Source: Treponema sp. (GTDB lineage: Bacteria; Spirochaetota; Spirochaetia; Treponematales; Treponemataceae). From it: a DNA stretch of 33,044 bases. The notes under the pieces were generated by a model that was not told where the DNA came from, did not search any database, and was given only the letters and a program-made list of their open reading frames with translations. This document shows, piece by piece, positions 16,736-25,138 of the stretch (position 1 is the first letter of the stretch; each line of letters starts with the position of its first letter). Location of the stretch: NCBI GenBank assembly GCA_017629095.1, contig JAGBXW010000010.1, positions 1 through 33,044 on the forward strand, read 5' to 3'. Made by a program: the position numbers and the translations under genes.

Positions 16736-19700
16736 TTATAAAGAAAGTTTCCATGAAAGACTGATGGATGTTGACGGAACCCATAGGTACTGAGTATTTT
16801 CCAAAGCGGGAGCCATACTCCATCGAATAGCACCAAATGGAGAATCCATCTCCAAACCAATTTCTGGCTGAAATCGTAATCCAGAACTTGTTTCATCCTC
16901 CAAGACCTTATTTTCATCATAGGTAAAATGGAGCATGGCATCAGCATAAATGGAACTTCCAAAATACTTACCTATATAAACAGTGGTATTATCAAAAAAG
17001 TTACCAATAGTGAGTTTTTTATCTTCACTATTATTAGCAAACCACTGTTTGAGACTATTTTGCAATCCCATGGTTCTTAAGGAGAATATATCAAAATTAA
17101 GGAATTCACGCAATGCATTTTCAATTTTGCGTAACACCAAGAGATTAAATCCATAATCTACACCAGAAAGGAGAACATCTAAGCCGCTTTCTGCATCGGC
17201 TGTGAGTGCCTGTCCTAAAATGCTCATCAATTCTATTTCAGATTTTGGAGGAGAAGAAGAATAAGTTGGACTAAACGCACTGAGACGCTGGTTTTCTGCA
17301 GAAAGAGAAATTCTCACTGGTTCACCATTTTGGTCATGTTCACGAATTTCAGCACGTACCGTAATAACGGGATCTAGAGAATCATTTTCTGTGAAGATAA
17401 CTCGACCTTCTCTCAGATAAAAGTTTCTATTAAGATAATTTATTTCTCCACCACGCAACACAATATCACTATCTATGGAATAAGAATCTGAACTAGAATC
17501 GTAACGGAATACCCCCTTAGTGTTGGGAGCAATGAGTCCTCGGAGCAGTGGGTCAAAAATCAATTCTACGTGCTGTCCTGTAGTGATACCAATATCTAAG
17601 ATTGTAACAAAATTACCATTAGATTCGGTATATACCAAACCTTCTTGGCGGGTAGTTTGACCACGAAGCCCACCAGAAACAATATCAATATCAACATTGT
17701 CAACAAAGAAACGTCCCACTACCTCGATGGAACTCATAGTAACATCGATGTCAAGGTTACAGGTAGATTTTCCTTCTATCAGAATTGAAGGTGCACCAGC
17801 AACAGTGGCTGGAATATTTACTCGGGCAGGAACCATTACATTGGGAGGAGTATTAATTCCCAAGGTAAGGATATCGATCATCCAGCGGTCCATAACTAAC
17901 CGTAAATCCAAGGTGGCACTTCCATCAGCAATATTAAAATGTACTTTATTCAGTACAAGCTCATTATCTTGGAAAGTTATGGGAGCGTGTGGTGCAATCA
18001 TCAGTTCTGGTACATAGTCGGGGCAATTGATGATTAAATTTGAGGCGAAAAGTTGTCCGTCAAATTGAGGGTCAGCAAGAATTCCACCAATATGTAAATC
18101 ACCAGATAAATGACCTCCGTGGAGCATGATATAAGGAAAAGACACAAGCCCTTTGAATTTAGATAAATCAGATGAGACATTTCTCAATTGAATATCTAAA
18201 GCTTCATCCTTAACACTTCCCTGCACCACGGCATGGAGGGGCATTCGACCAGAAAGGTTCATATTTATAAAACCGTCTTCTGTAATGGAGCCTGAAATTC
18301 CCAAATCGTTTTGAGAATTTACCATGATGAATCCAGGAACTCGTACAAGATTTAGCTCCACCGTTTCAGGTTTTGCAAAAAAAGTACCACCAAGTTCAGC
18401 CTTGGCATCTATAGAAATCATTTCTGGAAGCCCTCTTGCCAATGTAGTAACAATTCCCACAAAACCATTATCCTCACGGAGGATACTTTCCGTTCCGTCT
18501 GGATTTACTACAATTGTCTCACTGCTACCATCTGACAAAGAACTGGTTACATTCACATCTAGTGGAACATTTATAGAATATACATCTCCTAGATTTGCGT
18601 CATATTCAGCATGAAGATAGCCTGAAAAATCAGCCAAGGAGAAATTGGCAAAAATATTTTGAATATGTTGATTACCTAATTGTACTTGTCCTTCATCTAG
18701 GAAAATTTCTCCATCTTCCAACCGAGCATTGGCAGTTACGATATAGGGAACACCACCAAAGGAAATAGAAGACGGTGCAATATTTACAGACAGATAGGGA
18801 TTTTCAAAGGTTCCCATGGCAGTCACAGAGGCAGTTACCACATTTCCTTCATTTTGCATGGGACGGAAGCGAGCCATAGGGAGATTGTTTATATCAATTT
18901 GAGCAGAAAAATACACATCATTTAGGAAGTTTAATTGAGAAAAATCCTTTTGTTCAGGATTAGACAAACTCATGCTGATGGTATATAACTCGGAGGAGAA
19001 AGCATTGGCAAGATGTAAGTCCAAGCCAGCCGTAGCAATTTTTCCCTGAGAAAAATTCCACCTAATACCACCAGAACCATCCAAGGTAGAAACTTCATCA
19101 TAAAACAAGAAGTTTTCCAACAAAAATCCGTAGTTTGAGATTTGACCAGACAAAGAAAGTTCAGGATTCGTAAACATAAGATTAGATATTTCTGACAGAG
19201 TGAATTTTGTTACATCAATCCTAAATCCAGCCATATCATTGCGAGGAATAAAACCACTTGTTTCCAAGGAGCATAAAATCATTGCCTCCCCCACAGAAAG
19301 TGGCAACTCCTGCATTTGAAATTGACCTTCCAGCAGATTTTCCTCTCCATCAAATGACAAAGATGCCAACAAACCATAGCTTCCAGACAGGTTTAGCCAA
19401 GAGCCAAAGGTATAAGAACCAGCAATGGAGTACGGCACTGCATTTACTGAAATATCTGCATTGAACAGGGCCTGGGTATATTCCTCATCAAGATCAAGTC
19501 CTGCTGTTAACTGAATATCCTGACCAGCAAAAAGCAGGTCAAACTGGGAAAGGTTCACAGTGGTTTCATTTCCCGTAAAAGAAAAGATAAGCAGGTTGTC
19601 ATCGTTATTTGCATCAGCTAAAATCCAATAATCCACATTATAGCTGATGGAAGAAAGATTTGTGGCAAAATATAATTCGTTGGTGGTAACATAGGAAGAA

Positions 19701-21346
19701 AGTTTTGCAGCCAAAGACTCCAGTTTACCTCGCTGATCTTGGCTTACAAAAAATGATGCTACATTTACTGCAGAATCAAGGAAGAAGTCATTTATTCCTA
19801 AATTTGCCTGAATATAAGGCTTATCCTCATTCAACACACTTCCCGAAAGCCGTACCAAGCCTGGCACACCAAAATCAATGTGGGAATAATCTGACGCTTC
19901 AAACTCAAAGTCCAAGGATTTTGCTTCCTCGTCAGGAATCATGGTGAGCTGGAGGGCGGTAAAGCTCCGCTCCCCATAATACAGCTGGGGAATAAAGCAG
20001 GTAAAACCACGGTCAAGGGCATCAAGATATAATTCTGCAGAAATATCACCGCTACCTGGTATAGTAAAACGCTCCAAAAAGGCAAATCCCGACACCTGTA
20101 AATTGGGAATATTCACCGCTCCTTCCAGAGAAAAGTCTAGTTTTTTGTTACTGACCTTAAAATCACGTATTGTCACATCAGTGGCATTACCAGAAAAATC
20201 ATAGTCAAGCTCCAAGCCACCAGGTAACAACTCCACCGACAATAATTGTTCTGGCAGAAAAAGTCCTCCCTTTCCCTCATAGTCAAAAGCCAGAGATGTG
20301 GTATCTAGCTGCAACTCATATGTTCCAGAAATTAGTGTACCACGAACCTTATCTAAAATGGGAAACTCTTTTTTTATTCTAAAATAAGATAATGGGTCAA
20401 ACTTCTCCATTTGAGCCAGCACATGTACTTGACCTTCATCAAGATTCATTTCTGCCATAAGCCACAGGGGAAGATTTCCCTGCATGGAGGTAACCTTTAC
20501 AACACCTTGATTATATTCTCCGAACAAACTGGTACGAGCCAAAGAAAAGGCTGAAGAAGACACGGAAGCAAAGGTAATATCAGCAGTACTGCCATCTAAC
20601 TGGGGCAAAATGGAAGCATCAAAGGAAAACAGCACAGAAATATCTTTTATTGACTCTTGAACATCTTGTGGCATAGAAGCTAAAGCTGCATCTTGCAAGG
20701 TAACACGACTTATTCCATTGCCCTGAGCAGATAAAAATCCTTGAGAAGCAGTGTCTAAAACCATAATATCTCTAAATGCAACAAGAACATCTACTAAATC
20801 ATCTCGATAATGCAGGTTTACATCTTGAATATCTACTGCAAAGGGCAAGGAAATGCTTGCAGGAATGTTTCCTTTGGAAGTTTTTCCTTCGACAAAAGTA
20901 ATCTCCTGTTTCTCCAAATTCTCCTCTTCACTAGACAGCAAGGCCATGATTTTTTCCACCACACGGCTACTTTTTACTGCATCATATTCCAAGGTAATGC
21001 CAGAAATGGTGAGCTTGGAAAAGGCTCCCTGAATGTCCCCAGACAGAAGGCGAAAAAGATTGTAGGAAAGCGTGGCCTTGCGGATTGAAAGAACAGGAAT
21101 TTTTGTTTCCCCATCAGAAACTACTATACCTTTTATACGAAAAACTGATAGAATGGCTGGCGATAATGAGTCATAGGATACCTGTAAGCCAGTCTTTGAT
21201 TCCACCATGGCCAAAAAGTCCTTGCCATAGGTTTCCAACTGTTGGGAAAACCCACGGATTGCAGGACGCACCAATGCTAAGGCGGCAAGAATCATAGAGA
21301 AAAAGAGAATGCTGCTGACGCCGATTTTGACGACTTTAGACTTCAT
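16736..21346 (-). CDS. tamB: TamB-like translocation and assembly module protein
   Basis: Large AsmA/DUF490-family protein anchored in the inner membrane and spanning the periplasm. Family members have been linked to outer-membrane protein assembly and to lipid transport between the membranes. The 1536-residue product has one N-terminal membrane anchor (about residues 7-27, IGVSSILFFSMILAALALV), then more than a thousand residues of beta-rich sequence expected to form a hydrophobic groove. The conserved C-terminal TamB domain includes RGGEINYLNRNFYLREGRVIF-like sequence and ALTADAESGLDVLLSGVDYGF. The start ATG 21346 lies about 17 bases after the predicted transcription start, and AGGAT lies upstream. 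It is the first gene of the operon with bamA, skp and mutS. TamA is not visible; in many phyla without TamA, BamA is thought to be the partner. Confidence 0.93.
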   Translation of the reverse strand: MKSKVVKIGVSSILFFSMILAALALVRPAIRGFSQQLETYGKDFLAMVESKTGLQVSYDSLSPAILSVFRIKGIVVSDGETKIPVLSIRKATLSYNLFRLLSGDIQGAFSKLTISGITLEYDAVKSSRVVEKIMALLSSEEENLEKQEITFVEGKTSKGNIPASISLPFAVDIQDVNLHYRDDLVDVLVAFRDIMVLDTASQGFLSAQGNGISRVTLQDAALASMPQDVQESIKDISVLFSFDASILPQLDGSTADITFASVSSSAFSLARTSLFGEYNQGVVKVTSMQGNLPLWLMAEMNLDEGQVHVLAQMEKFDPLSYFRIKKEFPILDKVRGTLISGTYELQLDTTSLAFDYEGKGGLFLPEQLLSVELLPGGLELDYDFSGNATDVTIRDFKVSNKKLDFSLEGAVNIPNLQVSGFAFLERFTIPGSGDISAELYLDALDRGFTCFIPQLYYGERSFTALQLTMIPDEEAKSLDFEFEASDYSHIDFGVPGLVRLSGSVLNEDKPYIQANLGINDFFLDSAVNVASFFVSQDQRGKLESLAAKLSSYVTTNELYFATNLSSISYNVDYWILADANNDDNLLIFSFTGNETTVNLSQFDLLFAGQDIQLTAGLDLDEEYTQALFNADISVNAVPYSIAGSYTFGSWLNLSGSYGLLASLSFDGEENLLEGQFQMQELPLSVGEAMILCSLETSGFIPRNDMAGFRIDVTKFTLSEISNLMFTNPELSLSGQISNYGFLLENFLFYDEVSTLDGSGGIRWNFSQGKIATAGLDLHLANAFSSELYTISMSLSNPEQKDFSQLNFLNDVYFSAQIDINNLPMARFRPMQNEGNVVTASVTAMGTFENPYLSVNIAPSSISFGGVPYIVTANARLEDGEIFLDEGQVQLGNQHIQNIFANFSLADFSGYLHAEYDANLGDVYSINVPLDVNVTSSLSDGSSETIVVNPDGTESILREDNGFVGIVTTLARGLPEMISIDAKAELGGTFFAKPETVELNLVRVPGFIMVNSQNDLGISGSITEDGFINMNLSGRMPLHAVVQGSVKDEALDIQLRNVSSDLSKFKGLVSFPYIMLHGGHLSGDLHIGGILADPQFDGQLFASNLIINCPDYVPELMIAPHAPITFQDNELVLNKVHFNIADGSATLDLRLVMDRWMIDILTLGINTPPNVMVPARVNIPATVAGAPSILIEGKSTCNLDIDVTMSSIEVVGRFFVDNVDIDIVSGGLRGQTTRQEGLVYTESNGNFVTILDIGITTGQHVELIFDPLLRGLIAPNTKGVFRYDSSSDSYSIDSDIVLRGGEINYLNRNFYLREGRVIFTENDSLDPVITVRAEIREHDQNGEPVRISLSAENQRLSAFSPTYSSSPPKSEIELMSILGQALTADAESGLDVLLSGVDYGFNLLVLRKIENALREFLNFDIFSLRTMGLQNSLKQWFANNSEDKKLTIGNFFDNTTVYIGKYFGSSIYADAMLHFTYDENKVLEDETSSGLRFQPEIGLEMDSPFGAIRWSMAPALENTQYLWVPSTSISLSWKLSL

Positions 21347-21368
21347 GTGGCCAAGATATCCTGTTTTA

Positions 21369-21378
21369 TACTATAGTA
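21369..21378. promoter_or_regulatory. Palindromic -10 shared by tamB and tmk
   Basis: TACTATAGTA is its own reverse complement, so it presents TATAGT on both strands. Predicted starts are near 21384 (tmk) and 21363 (tamB), about 21 bases apart. Overlapping symmetric -10 elements are an established cause of divergent bacterial transcription. No clear -35 was found on either side. Confidence 0.6.
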
Positions 21379-21406
21379 AATTTCGGAAAAAAATGGTAGG
21401 TCTATC

Positions 21407-22039
21407 GTGATATTAAAGAATTTCATTGTTTTTGAAGGCATTGACGGAGCTGGTACCACCACACAACAAAAGCTTTTGCAAAAAAAATTGCAGGCTACAT
21501 TTCCTCACGTACAATGCCATTGTACAGCGGAACCCACCACAGGGGCCACGGGAAAATTTCTCCGAAGCCTCCTGAAGGGTGATTTTCAAGCCACAGCCCA
21601 AACTGCAGCCTACCTCTTTGCTGCCGACCGCCAAGAGCATCTTGCATCCCCTGGAGGCATAGAGGAATTGTGCAACAATGGGGTTCTGGTTATCAGCGAC
21701 CGCTACCTTTTTTCCAGCCTCGCCTACCAAAGTGCTGCCTGTGGCCCAGAGCTTCCCCGCCTGCTGAACAGCCAATTTCCCTTGCCAGAATTTCTTTTCT
21801 ACTTTGACATAGAACCTAGCCAATCATTAAAACGTATTACACAGCGCGGTGTTACGGAAATCTATGAAAACCAGCTATTTTTGGAATCCACCCTGCAGGA
21901 GTACCGCAGAGTGATTCAAGAATATGAGCAAATGGACACGGGCATGAAGATTATCAGAATCGATGCCTCCCAAAGCCTAGAAAAAGTAGCGGAAAATATC
22001 TGGAGTGCATTGAAAAATATGCCGATACTACAGGGGTGA
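21407..22039 (+). CDS. tmk: Thymidylate kinase (dTMP kinase), atypical P-loop
   Basis: Phosphorylates dTMP to dTDP for DNA synthesis. The 210-residue length is usual. The N-terminus MILKNFIVFEGIDGAGTTTQ aligns with the family P-loop FEGxDGxGKxTQ, but the Walker A lysine is Thr17. Other family features are present: AEPTTGATG (dTMP site region), the DRY motif in VISDRYLFSSLAYQ, FYFDIEPSQSLKRI and a short LID. The start is GTG 21407 with GGTAGG about six bases upstream. An ATG at 21393 is out of frame. It is the first gene of the tmk-(unknown)-aroB-desulfurase cluster and overlaps the next gene by four bases (GTGA). Assignment rests on overall similarity; activity with the altered P-loop is an open question. 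Confidence 0.88.
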   Translation: MILKNFIVFEGIDGAGTTTQQKLLQKKLQATFPHVQCHCTAEPTTGATGKFLRSLLKGDFQATAQTAAYLFAADRQEHLASPGGIEELCNNGVLVISDRYLFSSLAYQSAACGPELPRLLNSQFPLPEFLFYFDIEPSQSLKRITQRGVTEIYENQLFLESTLQEYRRVIQEYEQMDTGMKIIRIDASQSLEKVAENIWSALKNMPILQG

Positions 22040-22692
22040 AGTACCCACAACAGTCTCTTGCAAAACAAAGCCTTTTCTCTCCCACCACAAAACTTTGTAT
22101 AGCTGTGGCACTCTTTTTATGCCTTGTTATCAGTTCTGGTTTTTCCTACTTTGTGGTGTACAAGGAACAATTCTATCGTCTTTTTCACGTGCACTACCAG
22201 CAGTATCCCGATGATGTAATCGAAAATATCTATTGGCTGGAAAAGGCAGTAAAGGCAGATTTCTGCAATCCACGAAATGCCCTTGCAAAAATTACCGATG
22301 AAAAAGATTGGGAAAAATATCGCTATCTTTTTATGATGCATGTAAATCTCAAGCTCATAGAGCAGCACATGAGACTGGCTGCTACCTTTGACAAGGAGGT
22401 TGCCTATTTTTATGAGGCTCCTTGGAAGGAACAATATCTAAGAGATTTGGAAAAGGCTGAACAATGCTTTCAAACAGGACTTGTTTATTGGCAGGAAGCA
22501 AAATTGTGGGCAGAAAAGGCCAGCACCGGAAATTTCCAGTTTTTATACCTTACAGACATCCAGAACTGGGAGGACGAGCGGTACCGCATTGCCAATGGTG
22601 AGTTGAACTACGAAAAAATCTTAACAAGAGAGCTCAATCGCCTAACAAAAGTTCGTGAAACCTTCCTTGCAATGGATGAAGAAACCTATTAA
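22036..22692 (+). CDS. Unknown protein with one N-terminal membrane segment
   Basis: I do not recognise this 218-residue protein. A single hydrophobic segment (about residues 17-38, IAVALFLCLVISSGFSYFV) should anchor it in the inner membrane. The rest is charged and mostly helical, rich in Tyr, Trp and Glu (YQQYPDDVIENIYWLEKAVKADF, AEQCFQTGLVYWQEAKLWAEKA) and could be a small helical-repeat domain facing the periplasm. There are no Cys pairs, nucleotide-binding motifs or lipobox. It starts at GTG 22036, overlapping the tmk stop as GTGA, which suggests translational coupling. aroB begins nine bases after its stop. Its place between tmk and aroB gives no clear hint of function. Confidence 0.8.
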   Translation: MKYPQQSLAKQSLFSPTTKLCIAVALFLCLVISSGFSYFVVYKEQFYRLFHVHYQQYPDDVIENIYWLEKAVKADFCNPRNALAKITDEKDWEKYRYLFMMHVNLKLIEQHMRLAATFDKEVAYFYEAPWKEQYLRDLEKAEQCFQTGLVYWQEAKLWAEKASTGNFQFLYLTDIQNWEDERYRIANGELNYEKILTRELNRLTKVRETFLAMDEETY

Positions 22693-22701
22693 AATAGGTT
22701 C

Positions 22702-23880
22702 ATGACACAGGACATTTTCACCATTCAATATCCACAAATCTCTGTGGGAACAGAAAAAACCGACATTATTTTCTACAGTTCCCCAGAGCTTGACTCCCTG
22801 ATGAGTTTTCTTTCCCCCAATGATGGTCTTAATAGAATCTTTGTAACTGATTCCACCATTATTGCCCTCCCTGCACTTAAGATGCTGGCAAAGGCATTTT
22901 CAATCTCTGAACAAGCCCTTTCTGTAGGACTTCCTCAGCGTTCAGTTTTTAGAAAGGGTGACAACACTCTTGTAATTCTTGGTGCAGGAGAAAGCTTCAA
23001 AACAATAGAAAACGTATTGTTCATTATACAAACTGCCTTGGAATCAGGCCTGCAGCGTTCCAGCGTCTTTGTGGGCATTGGTGGTGGCGTTATTTGCGAC
23101 ATGACAGCCTTTGCCTCTTCAATCTTTAAGCGGGGAGCCAAGCTGGAATTAGTTCCCACCACACTGTTGGCCATGGTGGATGCTGCAGTAGGCGGAAAGA
23201 CTGGCTGTGATTTTGACAACTTCAAAAACATGATTGGAACCTTTTATCCTGCCAAGCGGCTCCATGTTTTCAGTGATTTTCTGCAAACCCTGCCTCCAGA
23301 GGAATATCGATCTGGCCTTGCAGAAACATTAAAGACTGCTCTGCTCTACGCACCAAAGCTCTTCCACATTATGCAAAACCAAAAGGATGAGGTTCTTGCT
23401 CGTGAAACCGACTTGGTACGTCAGATTATTCGTCGCTGCGTTATTGCCAAGGCCAGCATCGTAGAAAAGGACTTGACAGAAACAGGCTTGAGAATGCAAC
23501 TAAACCTTGGTCACACCTTTGCCCACGCACTGGAAACTACTGCTGGTTTAGGTGCCATTCCCCACGGAGATGCCGTAGCTTGGGGAATTGGTCGTGCACT
23601 GGAATTGTCTGTAAACCTCGGACTCTGTGACCAAGAATACAAAGATGAAGTTGACCAAGTTTTGGAAAGCTATGGCTGGTGTAGAACTGCCTACCATCCA
23701 GTGCTAGAAGGCAAGGTTTCTCCAGAAGATGCCAGCATCATCTTGTTATCTGCCATGAAAAAGGACAAGAAAAACAGTGGTGCTGCCGTTCGATTTATCC
23801 TACAGCGGGAAATCAACAGCACCGTCATTCAAGAAGTACCTGACGATAAGATTCTTGCGGTATTGGAAGCCAAAGTATGA
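22702..23880 (+). CDS. aroB: 3-dehydroquinate synthase
   Basis: Second step of the shikimate pathway: closes DAHP to 3-dehydroquinate using NAD and a divalent metal. The 392-residue product shows the NAD-binding motif GIGGGVICDMTAF (about 126-137), PTTLLAMVDAAVGGKTG with Lys166, and metal ligands Glu208 (SGLAETLK), His271 (LNLGHTFAHALE) and His288 (IPHGDAVAWG). The N-terminal region is about 25 residues longer than in E. coli AroB. A weak AGG site precedes ATG 22702. It overlaps the next gene by ATGA. No other shikimate gene is in the window. Confidence 0.97.
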   Translation: MTQDIFTIQYPQISVGTEKTDIIFYSSPELDSLMSFLSPNDGLNRIFVTDSTIIALPALKMLAKAFSISEQALSVGLPQRSVFRKGDNTLVILGAGESFKTIENVLFIIQTALESGLQRSSVFVGIGGGVICDMTAFASSIFKRGAKLELVPTTLLAMVDAAVGGKTGCDFDNFKNMIGTFYPAKRLHVFSDFLQTLPPEEYRSGLAETLKTALLYAPKLFHIMQNQKDEVLARETDLVRQIIRRCVIAKASIVEKDLTETGLRMQLNLGHTFAHALETTAGLGAIPHGDAVAWGIGRALELSVNLGLCDQEYKDEVDQVLESYGWCRTAYHPVLEGKVSPEDASIILLSAMKKDKKNSGAAVRFILQREINSTVIQEVPDDKILAVLEAKV

Positions 23881-25100
23881 CAGAATCAGCACTGACTTTG
23901 CAGGAAGGTTGTGGAACTAAAGGACGACCATTGTACTTTGATTGGGCTGCCACTGCCATGGTGGAGGAAGATATTATCCGTGAGGCAGCTGAAATTGCCA
24001 TCAATCATTTTGGAAATCCTTCCAGTCTCCATTTTCTTGGCAGTGACGCAAAAAATACCTTGGCTCAAGTCCGCTCTGATTGTGCAAAAACCCTTCAGGT
24101 AAAGAGTGACAACCTCTTTTTCACCAGTGGTGGCACCGAAGCAAACCATCTTCCCCTGCTCTCCCTTTTGCAACGTCCAGTTCCAGGCACCATTATCATC
24201 AGTGCCATTGAGCATCCTGCCATTCGAGAGCAGGCTGAAATGCTCAAGCATTGTGGCTGGAAGGTGCTACAGGCCACCCCAGATGCAACCGGTATTGTAC
24301 CAGTGGCTGCCATAGAAAAGCTCCTTACCAAGGACACGGTGCTGGTGTGCCTCATGGCAGTGAACAACGAGACGGGAGCCATTCAGCCGATATATCAGGT
24401 GGCAGATCTACTGAACAAGTTTGCCAAGGAAACTGGAAAACGGCGGCCAAAACTCCATGTAGACTGTGTTCAAGCTGCAGGAAAGATTCCCCTGAATCTG
24501 TCATATCCTGGCATTGACAGTGCTGCCTTGAGTGCCCATAAAATCGGTGGTCCCCGTGGCATTGGCATTTTGTATCTGGCACAAAGGTTTGAAAGCTTTG
24601 TTCGTGGTGGCGGTCAGGAGCAGGGCATTCGATCTGGAACAGAAAATATTGCTGGAGCCTGGGCCTTTAGTAAATGTCTTGAACGTCATTTTTTGTCAGA
24701 AAAAAACACCGAAGGAAATGCCTACCAACGGTTTTTGCAACAAAAAGCCATGACAAGAAATTTAATAACACAATTAAAGGAAATCAAGGGATGCAACCTC
24801 ATTCCTGCAGCACGAGGCACAGACCCCTTGGAAGAAAATTTTTCCCCTTGGATTGTGCAGGCTGCCTTTGAGGGAATTCCCGGAGAGGTGCTTGTTCGTG
24901 CCCTATCAGAAAAATCCATTGCCATTTCCACTGGCTCTGCCTGCTCCAGCCGAAAACTCAGCAGACCAGTGCTAGAAGCTATGGGTGTTTCCAAGGAATT
25001 GGCCACCAATGGAGTGCGTTTTTCTTTTGGCCCAAGAACTCAACAGCAGGATTTAGACAAGCTACTTGAAGCCCTCAAAGAAATCCGCAAAATTTTCTAA
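23877..25100 (+). CDS. NifS/IscS-type cysteine desulfurase
   Basis: PLP enzyme of aminotransferase class V that takes sulfur from cysteine to an enzyme persulfide for Fe-S clusters or tRNA thiolation. The 407-residue product has YFDWAATAMV near the N-terminus, TSGGTEANH (PLP phosphate site), VNNETGAIQ, the PLP lysine Lys222 in SAHKIGGPRG, RSGTENIAG, and the persulfide cysteine Cys356 in STGSACSS. An insert around residues 265-285 (LSEKNTEGNAYQRF) is poorly conserved. It overlaps the aroB stop by four bases and ends the cluster. No IscU or MnmA gene is adjacent, so its sulfur acceptor cannot be told. Confidence 0.94.
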   Translation: MTESALTLQEGCGTKGRPLYFDWAATAMVEEDIIREAAEIAINHFGNPSSLHFLGSDAKNTLAQVRSDCAKTLQVKSDNLFFTSGGTEANHLPLLSLLQRPVPGTIIISAIEHPAIREQAEMLKHCGWKVLQATPDATGIVPVAAIEKLLTKDTVLVCLMAVNNETGAIQPIYQVADLLNKFAKETGKRRPKLHVDCVQAAGKIPLNLSYPGIDSAALSAHKIGGPRGIGILYLAQRFESFVRGGGQEQGIRSGTENIAGAWAFSKCLERHFLSEKNTEGNAYQRFLQQKAMTRNLITQLKEIKGCNLIPAARGTDPLEENFSPWIVQAAFEGIPGEVLVRALSEKSIAISTGSACSSRKLSRPVLEAMGVSKELATNGVRFSFGPRTQQQDLDKLLEALKEIRKIF

Positions 25101-25133
25101 AAAAAACAGGGAGTGGCTCCCCACTCCCTGTTT
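25099..25133 (-). terminator. Terminator shared by the converging desulfurase and GH57-like genes
   Basis: A perfect 13-bp stem (25104-25116 with 25121-25133) and loop CTCC. On the minus strand it is followed by a run of eight T, so it best serves the GH57-like gene. On the plus strand only three T follow, which makes a weaker terminator for the desulfurase. Confidence 0.88.
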
Positions 25134-25138
25134 CGATC

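Noticed and set aside
21413..21823. 136-codon minus-strand frame opposite tmk
   Set aside because: It is a shadow of the tmk codons: no ribosome site, no recognisable domain, and the tmk strand has full family motifs.
23886..24582. Several long alternate frames over the cysteine desulfurase gene
   Set aside because: The gene's composition opens other frames; only the plus-strand frame from 23877 carries the PLP and Cys motifs.
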